From: a virus
Strand: one strand, 5' to 3'
DNA: 64,000 bases
Virus record (IMG/VR): IMGVR_UViG_3300033182_000581
Coordinates: 1-64,000 of that record
Shown: in pieces, positions 39,818-48,465 of the stretch
How the letters are laid out: the number at the start of each line of letters is the position of its first letter
Position numbering within the stretch: position 1 is the stretch's first letter
Position numbers and translations under genes: made by a program
The notes under the pieces: generated by a model
Told to the model about the DNA's origin: nothing
Databases searched by the model: none
What the model saw: only the letters and a program-made list of their open reading frames with translations

Positions 39818-41077
39818 ATGATTGAATTTGTAACTGAGGGAAATATCAGTATGGAGAAGATGTATATCCACCCAATATGGGCGGATATCCATTTACATGC
39901 GACTCAGAACAAACTATCATTATTATATATCTATGATATTGAGAAGGGTAGGGAGCTTGTAGTAAACATCGGTAATTTCGATTATCACAAATCATCGTTG
40001 GATGATATCTCTCTAAATTGTGAGGAAGGGTATATATTGGGTAAAAAATCATTCTTAAATCTGGTCGACCTTCCAAACACTTATGATGCCGATTTGGTAA
40101 AGTACCTACAAGTGAATGATGTATTAGAAAGGGGCCAGACTCCCACCCATTCTCATTTTCATAGAAAGTTCCACAATCTAAAGTGGGTAAACAACTTAAT
40201 ACCAATTTCTAAACACATAGAATCTATCAGAGAGACAAGAGATGAATTCCTTCAGTATTACGATTTGGGTGGGGGAATCACCGAAGGTGTGAAGAAATTT
40301 GAAAATTTCTATATCAAGCCATTACATTCCGTAGAAAAGAATGGTCTTTGGACGGAGAGAGGGATGGAGTGGAGTGAGTATTATCCATATACCTTAACAT
40401 CACGTCCTTCAAATAGGTTTGGGGGAGTAAACTATGCCGCACTTAATAAAGATGATGGTAGTAGAGATAGATTTATTAGTAGGTTCGAAGGGGGTAAGTT
40501 GGTACAATTTGATTATGATGGGTATCACCCACGTATCATTGGTAGAATGGTAGGAGAACCTATTCCAAAAGAAGTATCCGCTCACCAAGCCTTAGCAGAT
40601 ATGTATGGGGTATCGTATGAAGAATCCAAAGGAATCACATTCCGTCAATTGTATGGTGGGGTGCAGGAAGAATATAGAAATATTCCTTTTTTTAAGAAAG
40701 TTTCACACCAAATTGATAAAATGTGGATGGAGTTCAATCGTAAGGGTTGGGTAGAAACTCCATTAGGTAGAAAGTTGATGAAATCAAATCTAAAGGATAT
40801 GAATGCTAACAAACTATTCAACTATATGTTACAAGCAACGGAAACGGAGTTGAATATGAATATCCTTTCAAAAGTGGTAAATTATTTAAAAGATAAAGAA
40901 TCAAAAATGGTGTTATATACATATGATTCATATTTATTAGATATACATCCTAATGAGATTAGTGTATTAAATGATTTAAAGATACTTATAGAGGGGAACG
41001 GATTCCCTACGAAAGTAGAAATCGGTGATACCTATTCAGAAATGGAATCGATTAACATAGAAAACACACAAAGGTAA
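39818..41077 (+). CDS. Divergent family A DNA polymerase-like protein
   Basis: 419 residues. The polymerase signature runs in order: TSRPSNRFGGVNYAAL (like RLSSxxPNLQN), motif A VQFDYDGYHPRI with Asp232, motif B K271-GITFRQLYGG, NYMLQATETELNMN (like VQGTAADxxK) and motif C YTYDSYL with Asp370. The usual motif C is HDE; here it is YDS, losing the second carboxylate. The first 180 residues do not show a clear 3'-5' exonuclease. The phage also encodes a full family B replicase (gp43), so this may be a repair, primer-extension or non-catalytic paralogue. It begins right after the -7 element, predicting leaderless translation; an inner ATG at 39851 is the alternative start. Confidence 0.78.
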   Translation: MIEFVTEGNISMEKMYIHPIWADIHLHATQNKLSLLYIYDIEKGRELVVNIGNFDYHKSSLDDISLNCEEGYILGKKSFLNLVDLPNTYDADLVKYLQVNDVLERGQTPTHSHFHRKFHNLKWVNNLIPISKHIESIRETRDEFLQYYDLGGGITEGVKKFENFYIKPLHSVEKNGLWTERGMEWSEYYPYTLTSRPSNRFGGVNYAALNKDDGSRDRFISRFEGGKLVQFDYDGYHPRIIGRMVGEPIPKEVSAHQALADMYGVSYEESKGITFRQLYGGVQEEYRNIPFFKKVSHQIDKMWMEFNRKGWVETPLGRKLMKSNLKDMNANKLFNYMLQATETELNMNILSKVVNYLKDKESKMVLYTYDSYLLDIHPNEISVLNDLKILIEGNGFPTKVEIGDTYSEMESINIENTQR

Positions 41078-41079
41078 AT

Positions 41080-43470
41080 ATGACTAATTTTCTTGATGAG
41101 ATTATAAGAGCGTGGTGGGTTGAAGTAGGTACAGACCTAACAAACCCCACATCTGATGCATCTATCAAAGGTCTAAAAAAAGTTTTGAGAGAGGACTTTG
41201 AATTTGATAACGATGTTATTACATACATAGTTGAAAGTATTGCGAATCGACCTTCAAACTTCTCATTGAAGGTAGGAAAATCTTCTGGGATTGATGTTGG
41301 TAAAAATCAAACAGCGGTATCCGCACAATTACATCCTAATTGGGAAGAAGAAGAGGGTGATATCTATCAGACGGTAGATTTGGCTGAAGAGGATGAAGAG
41401 GATAAGGAAGATGAAAAGAAAGATGGTGATAGACCTGATTCTGGTGATGATAAAAAGAAGGCTGAAAAAGATATTCAAAAGTCGTCATTAACTGCGTTGG
41501 AAAAAGATAAGTTAAAAAAAGAGGCGATTGATGATAAATTGCTAAAAACAAAACTAAAAAACCCAACTACTGGTAATATGAATCAAGTCAACACTTTATT
41601 AGGTAAAAAGAAATCAGACCCTGCAGCATATAAAGTAGGTAGAGATTTTTTAGGTGATAAGGGTGTATCTGATGATGAAATCGAAAAACAGGCAGATGTA
41701 TCAAACGATGATACACCAACTGAATCAGGTGTTGATAGAAGTGGGTTTGATAAAAAAGATAAAACACACAAAGATAATCCCAACGGACCAACTCGTAAAG
41801 AGATTTTAGATAATTTAAATAGTGGGAATCTCGATGTTCTTTCGGAGTATCAAGATGGTGTTGCACAAAACAGAGAAAAGGGTATTGCAGGTGCCGGAGG
41901 GCCAGTTGCGAGTGAAGGTGAATCAAAATATTGTTCAGCGGTAGATACTAATTTTGATAAATGGGAATCTGAAAATGAAGATGCTATAAATGAAACTACA
42001 TCTAAATTTAAAGAGATAAAAAAATCAGCAGATGAAAAACGTACTGCATCACATTTAGGTTTAGACCCCGATAGTGATGAATTTAACAACTATCTTGCTA
42101 AAAGAGAAGTTTGGTCAAATCAACAATTGGATAAATTAAAGGCAGATAAGGATTCTGTTTTTTACAAAAACTTCAAAGGTGATGAAGGTGCGTATAAAGA
42201 TTGGATGAAAGTGGCATATGATGGTGGAAGAACAACACAGCGTGCCATAAAAGAATCTTCAATTGATACAACAAAACCACATAAAACAATTCAATCAACT
42301 TCTGAGGTAGACCAGGCAGTACAGGCACATTTAGAAGATTCCGTTAAGAATGCAAAATCTCCAGAGGATAAGAAACACGCAGAAACCCAACTAAAAAACT
42401 TTAATAAGTTCAAAGGGTATCATGATACATATGTTATTGGTAAGGATGAGAATGGTAGAACAACCTATATGGGTATCTCAAACAAAAAAGATGACCAGCT
42501 AAGAGACCCTCAGAACAATACAACACCTGCAGCACGATTTGAATCATTAAAAAAGAGTTATGGTAAAGATGTTGCAGATGGTGTAACAAATTCTTTAAAT
42601 AAAAACATAGATAGAGTTTCCAACGTACAACAAAATACTGTCAAAGCAGCAAGTAATATGGAAGTTACTGATGATTTTGTAGCAGTATGTGAAACTAAGG
42701 AAATGAAAAAATATATGAATGGTCTTAGAGGTAGAAAAGATATGAAAAAGTATCTTGAATCTAAAGGGATGGATATTACTAAAGTGAGTAATAAAGAACT
42801 TTTAGTTGAGATGAATAATAAGGCCAAAGAATTAATTGATGAGGGAAAACCAGTACCTTACAACCCATATGGTAAGATTGCAATTAAAGTTGGTGAGTTT
42901 TCTAAAGTTGATAAATTTAAAAAACAATATCCAGATATTAACTTTGATGATTCTTCAGTAACAGGTTCAATTGATATAAAACAAAAAGAACAAAGTGTAG
43001 TTACCGATTCTCACAAATCATTGGTATCTGATTTAACAGATGCAGATAAACCAGATGGTTATTCTGAAGATAACCCTAATGCAGATAATGGAAAACACCA
43101 ACAAGCATACATTAGTGGTGTATTAGATGCATGTCATATTGATACATACATAGATATGGATTCAGATGATGGTATGTTACTTCAAATGGGTATCAATGGT
43201 GTAAAACCATCTATGATTAGAAATTGTGTTGCTGAAAGAAGTGGATTCAAAGGTGATACATCAACACCCGAAGGTAAGGCCGCATTAAAAAGTCATTTAA
43301 GAAAAAGATGTAGAGTTACTCCAGGTGAATCTTCTGTAAAAATTATGGATAATGGTAAAGAAGTAGATTTATTTGAAGATACTTGGAGAACTGCAGGAAC
43401 TTCTCAGAAAGTTGCTACTCACTTTGGTGGTGCTATGAGAAAATGTTTACAGAAAAAAGCAGCCAGATAA
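41080..43470 (+). CDS. Large charged protein of unknown function
   Basis: 796 residues, 2 nt after the polymerase-like gene. The N-terminal 60 residues are a helical domain (FLDEIIRAWWVEVGTDLTNP). The middle (about 90-400) is very rich in Asp, Glu and Lys and probably extended. The C-terminal 250 residues are more ordered, with IDMDSDDGMLLQMGINGVK, AERSGF, HLRKRCRVTPGESSV and AGTSQKVATHFGGAMRKCL. No enzymatic motif recognised. Co-transcription with the family A-like polymerase links them, but a structural or internal virion role cannot be excluded. Confidence 0.6.
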   Translation: MTNFLDEIIRAWWVEVGTDLTNPTSDASIKGLKKVLREDFEFDNDVITYIVESIANRPSNFSLKVGKSSGIDVGKNQTAVSAQLHPNWEEEEGDIYQTVDLAEEDEEDKEDEKKDGDRPDSGDDKKKAEKDIQKSSLTALEKDKLKKEAIDDKLLKTKLKNPTTGNMNQVNTLLGKKKSDPAAYKVGRDFLGDKGVSDDEIEKQADVSNDDTPTESGVDRSGFDKKDKTHKDNPNGPTRKEILDNLNSGNLDVLSEYQDGVAQNREKGIAGAGGPVASEGESKYCSAVDTNFDKWESENEDAINETTSKFKEIKKSADEKRTASHLGLDPDSDEFNNYLAKREVWSNQQLDKLKADKDSVFYKNFKGDEGAYKDWMKVAYDGGRTTQRAIKESSIDTTKPHKTIQSTSEVDQAVQAHLEDSVKNAKSPEDKKHAETQLKNFNKFKGYHDTYVIGKDENGRTTYMGISNKKDDQLRDPQNNTTPAARFESLKKSYGKDVADGVTNSLNKNIDRVSNVQQNTVKAASNMEVTDDFVAVCETKEMKKYMNGLRGRKDMKKYLESKGMDITKVSNKELLVEMNNKAKELIDEGKPVPYNPYGKIAIKVGEFSKVDKFKKQYPDINFDDSSVTGSIDIKQKEQSVVTDSHKSLVSDLTDADKPDGYSEDNPNADNGKHQQAYISGVLDACHIDTYIDMDSDDGMLLQMGINGVKPSMIRNCVAERSGFKGDTSTPEGKAALKSHLRKRCRVTPGESSVKIMDNGKEVDLFEDTWRTAGTSQKVATHFGGAMRKCLQKKAAR

Positions 43471-43484
43471 TACGGAGAAAATGA

Positions 43485-43874
43485 GTGAGAACACAACTAT
43501 TATGTACCTTCACAACTGAAGATTTGTTTGAGGGGATACTTAAAAATATATTTAATTCCTATGAATTGTTCAGCAGGAAGATATTCATACTTAAATTAGA
43601 CCCATCCAAAGAGTTGGTGATAAGCTATAACATTATACCAAATAGAGAGACCAGATTTTTATCATCTACTATAATGGTACATAGAAAAAAAGAAAGTAAT
43701 ACGATATATACCATCAACGCATTGAATCGTTTGATTGAGAATTTGAATGGTGGTGTATTGGATAAATCATATCAGATAGAGTGGAATGATTACCGCAATT
43801 CTATGATTCTAACTGATGGTGATGGGTATAAGATTATGAAAACGAATTTGTTTAGAATAATTGATGTTAATTAA
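43485..43874 (+). CDS. Hypothetical protein ending the polymerase-like operon
   Basis: 129 residues from a GTG placed 7 nt after GGAG. An ATG at 43481 in another frame gives only 12 codons. TTEDLFEGILKNIFNSYELFSRKIFIL and NTIYTINALNRLIENLNGGVL, IEWNDYRNSMILTDGDGYK are the recognisable segments, seen in short conserved phage proteins without function. An ATATTTATA motif follows, then the gp32 promoters. Confidence 0.62.
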   Translation: MRTQLLCTFTTEDLFEGILKNIFNSYELFSRKIFILKLDPSKELVISYNIIPNRETRFLSSTIMVHRKKESNTIYTINALNRLIENLNGGVLDKSYQIEWNDYRNSMILTDGDGYKIMKTNLFRIIDVN

Positions 43875-43883
43875 AAAATTTTG

Positions 43884-43892
43884 ATATTTATA
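43884..43892 (+). promoter_or_regulatory. ATATTTATA motif upstream of the gp32 region
   Basis: Exact late-type motif followed by AGGAG but no convincing gene. It lies immediately before two host-type promoters, so gp32 may be transcribed in both phases. Confidence 0.5.
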
Positions 43893-43903
43893 TAGGAGAA
43901 AGG

Positions 43904-43935
43904 TTTGGTAATCCCAAATCTTTTTCGTATATTTG
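43904..43935 (+). promoter_or_regulatory. Host-type promoter P1 for gp32
   Basis: TTTGG at 43904-43908, N19, TATATTTG at 43928-43935. The -33 region overlaps an inverted repeat TTTGG-TAATC-CCAAA. A CAACAC/GTGTTG hairpin (43945-43970) lies in the leader. Confidence 0.72.
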
Positions 43936-43991
43936 TAACCATATCAACACATGGGAGTAAATGCGTGTTGAGAATAAAAAGTGAAATATAA

Positions 43992-44023
43992 TTTGGATAA
44001 TTGAAAAATTATTCGTATATTTG
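43992..44023 (+). promoter_or_regulatory. Host-type promoter P2 for gp32
   Basis: TTTGG at 43992-43996, N19, TATATTTG at 44016-44023, with a 38-nt leader carrying GGAG. The spacer is nearly identical to that of the promoter at 51524. Confidence 0.75.
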
Positions 44024-44061
44024 TATCAATATAAGTTTAACAATTAAAAAATGGAGTAATT

Positions 44062-44856
44062 ATGGCAATCGATTTGAATGCAATCCGAAACCGTCTGGAC
44101 AGTCTGCAGACGAAAACTACAAAGACTGACAATTTATGGAAGCCAAAACCTGGCAAACAACAAGTAAGAATCGTTCCTTACGTTCACAATCCATCAAACC
44201 CTTTTATTGAATTGTTTTTCCACTACAACTTTGGTGGTAAAAACATCCTATCACCTCAAACGCATGGTGAGGCAGACCCATTAGTGGAGTTTGCTGACCA
44301 ATTGAAAGCAACTGGTGATAGAAATGATTGGAATCTATCAAAACAATTAACACCTAAGATGAGAACTTACGTTCCTGTATTGGTTCGTGGTGAAGAATCA
44401 GAGGGAGTTAAGTTTTGGGGATTTGGTAAGACAGTGTATCAAGAACTTCTTGCCTTCTTTGCTGACCCAGATTATGGTGATTTAACTGACCCAACAAGTG
44501 GTAGAGATATTACAGTTGAGTTTAAAACCGCTAAAGAGTTGGGTAAGAATTATCCTGAAACTTACATCAGAGTAAAACCTAACCAAACACCAATTACTGA
44601 AGATAGTAACGTGTTGAATCGGTTGAAAGAACAAATTGAACTACCTAATATGTTCAAAAAGTATTCTTATGATGAAATGAAATCGTTGTTGGAAACTTGG
44701 TTGGAAACTGGTCAGGTAGGTGATTCTGAAGAAGAGGAAACTCAACCAACTCAATCACAATCAAATGATTCACCATTCAATGATGAACCACAGGCAGTAT
44801 CTAACGCAACCACTGCTAATGTAAAAGATGCGTTTGACGATTTATTTAACAACTAA
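44062..44856 (+). CDS. 32: Single-stranded DNA-binding protein gp32
   Basis: 264 residues. WKPKPGKQQVRIVPYVHNPSNPFIELFFHYNFG is the gp32 OB-fold signature. The C-terminal tail is acidic and flexible (EEEETQPTQSQSNDSP, ending FDDLFNN), as used by gp32 to recruit replication partners. No cysteine is present, so the zinc-binding loop of T4 gp32 is absent. It lies downstream of two host-type promoters with a good GGAG site, unlike most early genes here. It leads the recombination-replication operon. Confidence 0.9.
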   Translation: MAIDLNAIRNRLDSLQTKTTKTDNLWKPKPGKQQVRIVPYVHNPSNPFIELFFHYNFGGKNILSPQTHGEADPLVEFADQLKATGDRNDWNLSKQLTPKMRTYVPVLVRGEESEGVKFWGFGKTVYQELLAFFADPDYGDLTDPTSGRDITVEFKTAKELGKNYPETYIRVKPNQTPITEDSNVLNRLKEQIELPNMFKKYSYDEMKSLLETWLETGQVGDSEEEETQPTQSQSNDSPFNDEPQAVSNATTANVKDAFDDLFNN

Positions 44857-44868
44857 TATTAGGGTATA

Positions 44869-45990
44869 ATGGCTAAAACAAATAGAGATGAATTATCTTC
44901 ACTTCTAGCCGATAACCTTAATAAGAAGTTCAAAGGACAACAAAAAGTTGCATATTTCTTAGATGGCTCCGAGCAGACACCCACCGACCTTACTGAGTGG
45001 GTGTCCACCGGAGATGATATGTTAGATTTAGCAATTTCAAATCGACCTAATGGTGGATTTCCCGTTGGAAGAATTGTTGAAGTTACAGGTTTAGAAGCGA
45101 GTGGAAAATCACTCCTATCAGCACATACATTGGCAAATACACAAAAGAAGGGTGGATTGGCAGTGTACATTGATACGGAGAACGCAATTAATCAAGAATT
45201 CTTAGAGGCATTAGGTGTTGATACCAAAAAGTTACTTTATGTACCTTTGGAAACAGTTGAAGATATCTTCGATGCAATGGATTCTATTATCGAATCTATC
45301 CGAAAATCTGATAAGGATAGATTGGTAACTATCGTAGTTGATTCAGTAGCAGCAGCAACCACTAAAGTGGAACTATCTGCCGATTACGACCAAGCAGGTT
45401 ACGCAACTCAAAAGGCGATTATCATTTCAAAGGCAATGAGAAAGATTACAAATCTTATTGGTAGAGAAAGAATTTTGGTGGTATTTACGAACCAACTAAG
45501 AGTTAGAATGGGTGTATCATTTGGAGACCCCTACACTACATCAGGTGGTAAAGCATTAGGTTTCCACGCTAGTTGTAGATTGAGAATGAAACAAATGGGT
45601 AAACTCAATTCTAAAGTGGGTGGTGTTGACCAGACAGTTGGTATCAAAACCAGAGTTCAGGTCATTAAGAACCGAATGGGCCCACCACTCAGAGCAGTAG
45701 ATTTTGATATCTACTTTGATAGAGGTATTGATAGATATGGTTCATGGTTAAGTACTATGAAAACATATAAGTTGGTAACTCAGGCAGGTGCATGGTACAC
45801 ATGGACTGATGAAGGAACTGGTGAGGTGATTAAATTCCAAGCCAAAGACTTCTCAGACCTTTTGGAAGAACGACCAGAAATCAAAGAATCGATGTATAAC
45901 CAAATATGTGATACATATATTTTAGGTTATAAGGAAGCGGAAAGTAATGCAAACATAGACTCAACAGAATTTGATGATACAATCGACTAA
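44869..45990 (+). CDS. uvsX: UvsX recombinase (RecA family)
   Basis: 373 residues, 12 nt after gp32. Walker A GLEASGKS lies at about 74-81, VYIDTENAINQEF is the RecA catalytic-glutamate region, LVTIVVDSVAAAT is Walker B, and TNQLRVRMGVSFGDP and TSGGKALGFHASCRLRM form the L1/L2 DNA-binding part. It catalyses strand exchange on gp32-coated DNA, used in T4-like phages for recombination-dependent replication. The acidic C-terminus fits the family. Confidence 0.95.
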   Translation: MAKTNRDELSSLLADNLNKKFKGQQKVAYFLDGSEQTPTDLTEWVSTGDDMLDLAISNRPNGGFPVGRIVEVTGLEASGKSLLSAHTLANTQKKGGLAVYIDTENAINQEFLEALGVDTKKLLYVPLETVEDIFDAMDSIIESIRKSDKDRLVTIVVDSVAAATTKVELSADYDQAGYATQKAIIISKAMRKITNLIGRERILVVFTNQLRVRMGVSFGDPYTTSGGKALGFHASCRLRMKQMGKLNSKVGGVDQTVGIKTRVQVIKNRMGPPLRAVDFDIYFDRGIDRYGSWLSTMKTYKLVTQAGAWYTWTDEGTGEVIKFQAKDFSDLLEERPEIKESMYNQICDTYILGYKEAESNANIDSTEFDDTID

Positions 45991-47011
45991 TTACAAAGAA
46001 ATGTTAAATAACTTATCAAATACATCCAATGGTAATGTGAATGATAAAGTTATGATTGTTGATGGCCTCAACCTATTTATTCGCGTTTTTGGGGCTGTGC
46101 CAACATTAAATGATGATGGAGAGCACGTTGGGGGGATAACAGGGTTTCTGTTATCTCTCGGTGCTCTTATCAGAAAGAACAAACCTACAAGAGTTTTGGT
46201 GGTTTTTGATGGTAAGGGTGGTTCTCATCGTAGAAAGAAGTTGTGGAAGGGATACAAAGAAGGTAGAACTGGTCTTACTAAGGTAAATAGATTGGCAGGT
46301 TATGAAGATTTAGAGGACCAGGCCGAATCTATGAAACGTAATTTTAATACCTTAATAAAATACTTAGAATTTCTACCTATCGATTTGTGTTACATAGACC
46401 ACATTGAGGCAGATGATGTGATGGCGTATGCCGCAAAACACATCTTCCAAAAAGAAGTTTTGATAGTATCTTCTGATAAAGATTTTTTACAATTAGTTGA
46501 TGATAGAATTTCAGTATATCTACCAACTAAAAAGAAATGGATGGGCAAAGATGATGTAAAAGAGTTATTTGGAGTTCCACCACACAATTTAGTTTATTAT
46601 AGAATATTCGATGGTGATAAATCCGATAATATTCCCGGTGTAAGGGGTATTGGGCCAAAAACCTTAGTAAATAAATTAGATTTTCTTCAATCAGATGAAC
46701 TTACATTAGATACCCTATTTGAAAAGGTATCTCAGATGGATGATGAAAAACTAAAGAACAAAATTTTAGAGAATAAAGATATTCTTCAGTTAAATTATGA
46801 TTTAATGCAGCTATCCAATCCTATTATGGGTTCTGCCATCACATCTAATGTTAGAAATATCATAAATTCACCTATCAATGGGTTGAATTCTTTTCAATTC
46901 AAAAAAGAGTTTATGATTGATAAATTGTACACCGCATTTAAGAACGTAGAAACGTGGTTGGTGAACACATGGGGTGATTTAGATAGGTATTCAAAACAAA
47001 CCAGAAAATAG
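45974..47011 (+). CDS. rnh: 5'-3' exonuclease / RNase H (FEN-like)
   Basis: 345 residues from the ATG at 45974, overlapping UvsX by 17 nt; a TTG at 45971 or the ATG at 46001 are alternatives since no Shine-Dalgarno decides. MIVDGLNLF, RVLVVFDGKGGSHRRKK, DHIEADDVMAYAA, LIVSSDKDFLQLV and GDKSDNIPGVRGIGPKTLVNK are the acidic metal-binding and helix-3-turn-helix motifs of flap/5' nucleases, to which T4 RNase H belongs. It would remove RNA primers from Okazaki fragments. Confidence 0.9.
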   Translation: MIQSTNYKEMLNNLSNTSNGNVNDKVMIVDGLNLFIRVFGAVPTLNDDGEHVGGITGFLLSLGALIRKNKPTRVLVVFDGKGGSHRRKKLWKGYKEGRTGLTKVNRLAGYEDLEDQAESMKRNFNTLIKYLEFLPIDLCYIDHIEADDVMAYAAKHIFQKEVLIVSSDKDFLQLVDDRISVYLPTKKKWMGKDDVKELFGVPPHNLVYYRIFDGDKSDNIPGVRGIGPKTLVNKLDFLQSDELTLDTLFEKVSQMDDEKLKNKILENKDILQLNYDLMQLSNPIMGSAITSNVRNIINSPINGLNSFQFKKEFMIDKLYTAFKNVETWLVNTWGDLDRYSKQTRK

Positions 47012-47012
47012 G

Positions 47013-47044
47013 TTTGTTTATTTAAAATAAAATTCGTATATTTG
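47013..47044 (+). promoter_or_regulatory. Host-type promoter, leaderless, for gp41
   Basis: TTTGT at 47013-47017, N19, TATATTTG at 47037-47044; ATG 6 nt later at 47051. Confidence 0.7.
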
Positions 47045-47050
47045 TATCCT

Positions 47051-48409
47051 ATGGATAAATTTGGAAATAAGTTTGGAACAAGCTTTCAGATTAAGATAAT
47101 CTCAGCGCTACTATCTGATAGGATATTCCTTCAGACAGTTTACGATATTATCAAACCTGAATACTTTGATTCAGAATCTAATGAGTGGATTGTAAAGAAG
47201 ATTCTATCTCATTTTGATGGATATAATGAACTTCCAACATTAGATGTATTCAAAGTTGAGGTATCTAAGATTGAGAGAGATGTTCTAAAACAATCCATTG
47301 TAGATAATCTAAAGCAGATTTGGAATGGGTTGGAATCTGATGATTTAGATTATGTAAAAGAGAAAACCTTAGAATTTTGTAAAAATCAAGAGGTTAAGAA
47401 CGCAATCTTAGAATCAGTTACTCTTTTAGAGGAAGGTAAGTTCGATATCATCAAATCAAAGATTGATGATGCGATGAAAGCCGGACAGGATACTGATGTA
47501 GGGCATGAATACAAAGTTCATGTCAAAGAAAGATATGAATCTACTGTTAGGGATGTGATTCCAACGGGATGGGATGTGATTGATGAGTTAGCAGATGGTG
47601 GTTTTGGTAAAGGTGAGTTGATAATGTTTGCAGCACCACCGGGTATTGGTAAGTCTTGGGCATTGATAAATGTAGGAATGGCTGCGGCGAAGAAAGGTAA
47701 GACCGTAGTACATTATACATTAGAATTGAATGAAGGTTATGTAGGTCAAAGATATGATGCGGTTCTGACTGGTACGGCAGTTCCGAATCTAAAGTACAAC
47801 ATTGAAGATGTACAACAACAGGTTAGTAATCTGAGTGGTGAGTTGATTATTAAATACTGGCCTACCAAAACCGCCTCTATTAACGCATTAAGGGCATCTT
47901 TGGATAAATTGAAACTGCAGGGTAAACAACCTGATGTAATCATTGTGGATTATGCAGATTTGATTAAAGGTAATAGTAGAAAAGAAAGACACGAAGAATT
48001 AGAAGAGATTGTAGAATCACTCAGAGGTATTGCGGGTGAGTATGAATGTCCTCTATTTACAGCATCTCAAATTAACCGAAGTGGGGCTGATGATGATATT
48101 ATCACAGGTACTAAAATTGCAGGTTCATTCTCCAAATTGATGACTGCTGATTTTGTTGTTTCACTAAGTAGAAAGATTGAAGATAAGTTGGCTGGGACTG
48201 GTAGATGGCACGTTATCAAAAATCGATTTGGGCCTGATGGTATGACTTTACCATCTAAAGCGAATATGAGTAATGGTAGAATTAACATATATTCAGATGA
48301 TTCCATTGATGGTAAAAAGACCCAAAGTGATATGTTAAAGGGGGAGAGTTTAGTAAGAAAGAATTTGTTACAAAAATACAACGAAATGAAGGGTGATATT
48401 GATGTTTAA
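47051..48409 (+). CDS. 41: Replicative DNA helicase gp41 (DnaB-like)
   Basis: 452 residues from the ATG; an in-frame TTG at 47042 lies inside the -7 element and is unlikely. Walker A APPGIGKS is at about residues 195-202, VIIVDYADLIKGNSRKERHEEL is Walker B, and PLFTASQINRSG is the sensor segment, all DnaB-superfamily motifs. It unwinds the fork ahead of gp43 and loads primase. The start codon follows the -7 box by 6 nt, so the mRNA is probably leaderless. Confidence 0.92.
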   Translation: MDKFGNKFGTSFQIKIISALLSDRIFLQTVYDIIKPEYFDSESNEWIVKKILSHFDGYNELPTLDVFKVEVSKIERDVLKQSIVDNLKQIWNGLESDDLDYVKEKTLEFCKNQEVKNAILESVTLLEEGKFDIIKSKIDDAMKAGQDTDVGHEYKVHVKERYESTVRDVIPTGWDVIDELADGGFGKGELIMFAAPPGIGKSWALINVGMAAAKKGKTVVHYTLELNEGYVGQRYDAVLTGTAVPNLKYNIEDVQQQVSNLSGELIIKYWPTKTASINALRASLDKLKLQGKQPDVIIVDYADLIKGNSRKERHEELEEIVESLRGIAGEYECPLFTASQINRSGADDDIITGTKIAGSFSKLMTADFVVSLSRKIEDKLAGTGRWHVIKNRFGPDGMTLPSKANMSNGRINIYSDDSIDGKKTQSDMLKGESLVRKNLLQKYNEMKGDIDV

Positions 48410-48412
48410 TCA

Positions 48413-48421
48413 GTATTTATA
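48413..48421 (+). promoter_or_regulatory. Late-type motif variant GTATTTATA before nrdB
   Basis: Eight of nine bases, 44 nt before NrdB. It is one of only two such motifs in the replication half. Confidence 0.45.
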
Positions 48422-48465
48422 ATCACTCAATAAAAGTTTAATAGAAGTAAAATCAGGAAAAAGTA

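Noticed and set aside
43905-43991. 28-codon frame from a TTG after AGGAG
   Set aside because: It covers a promoter (43904-43935), begins with a rare start codon and shows no conserved pattern.
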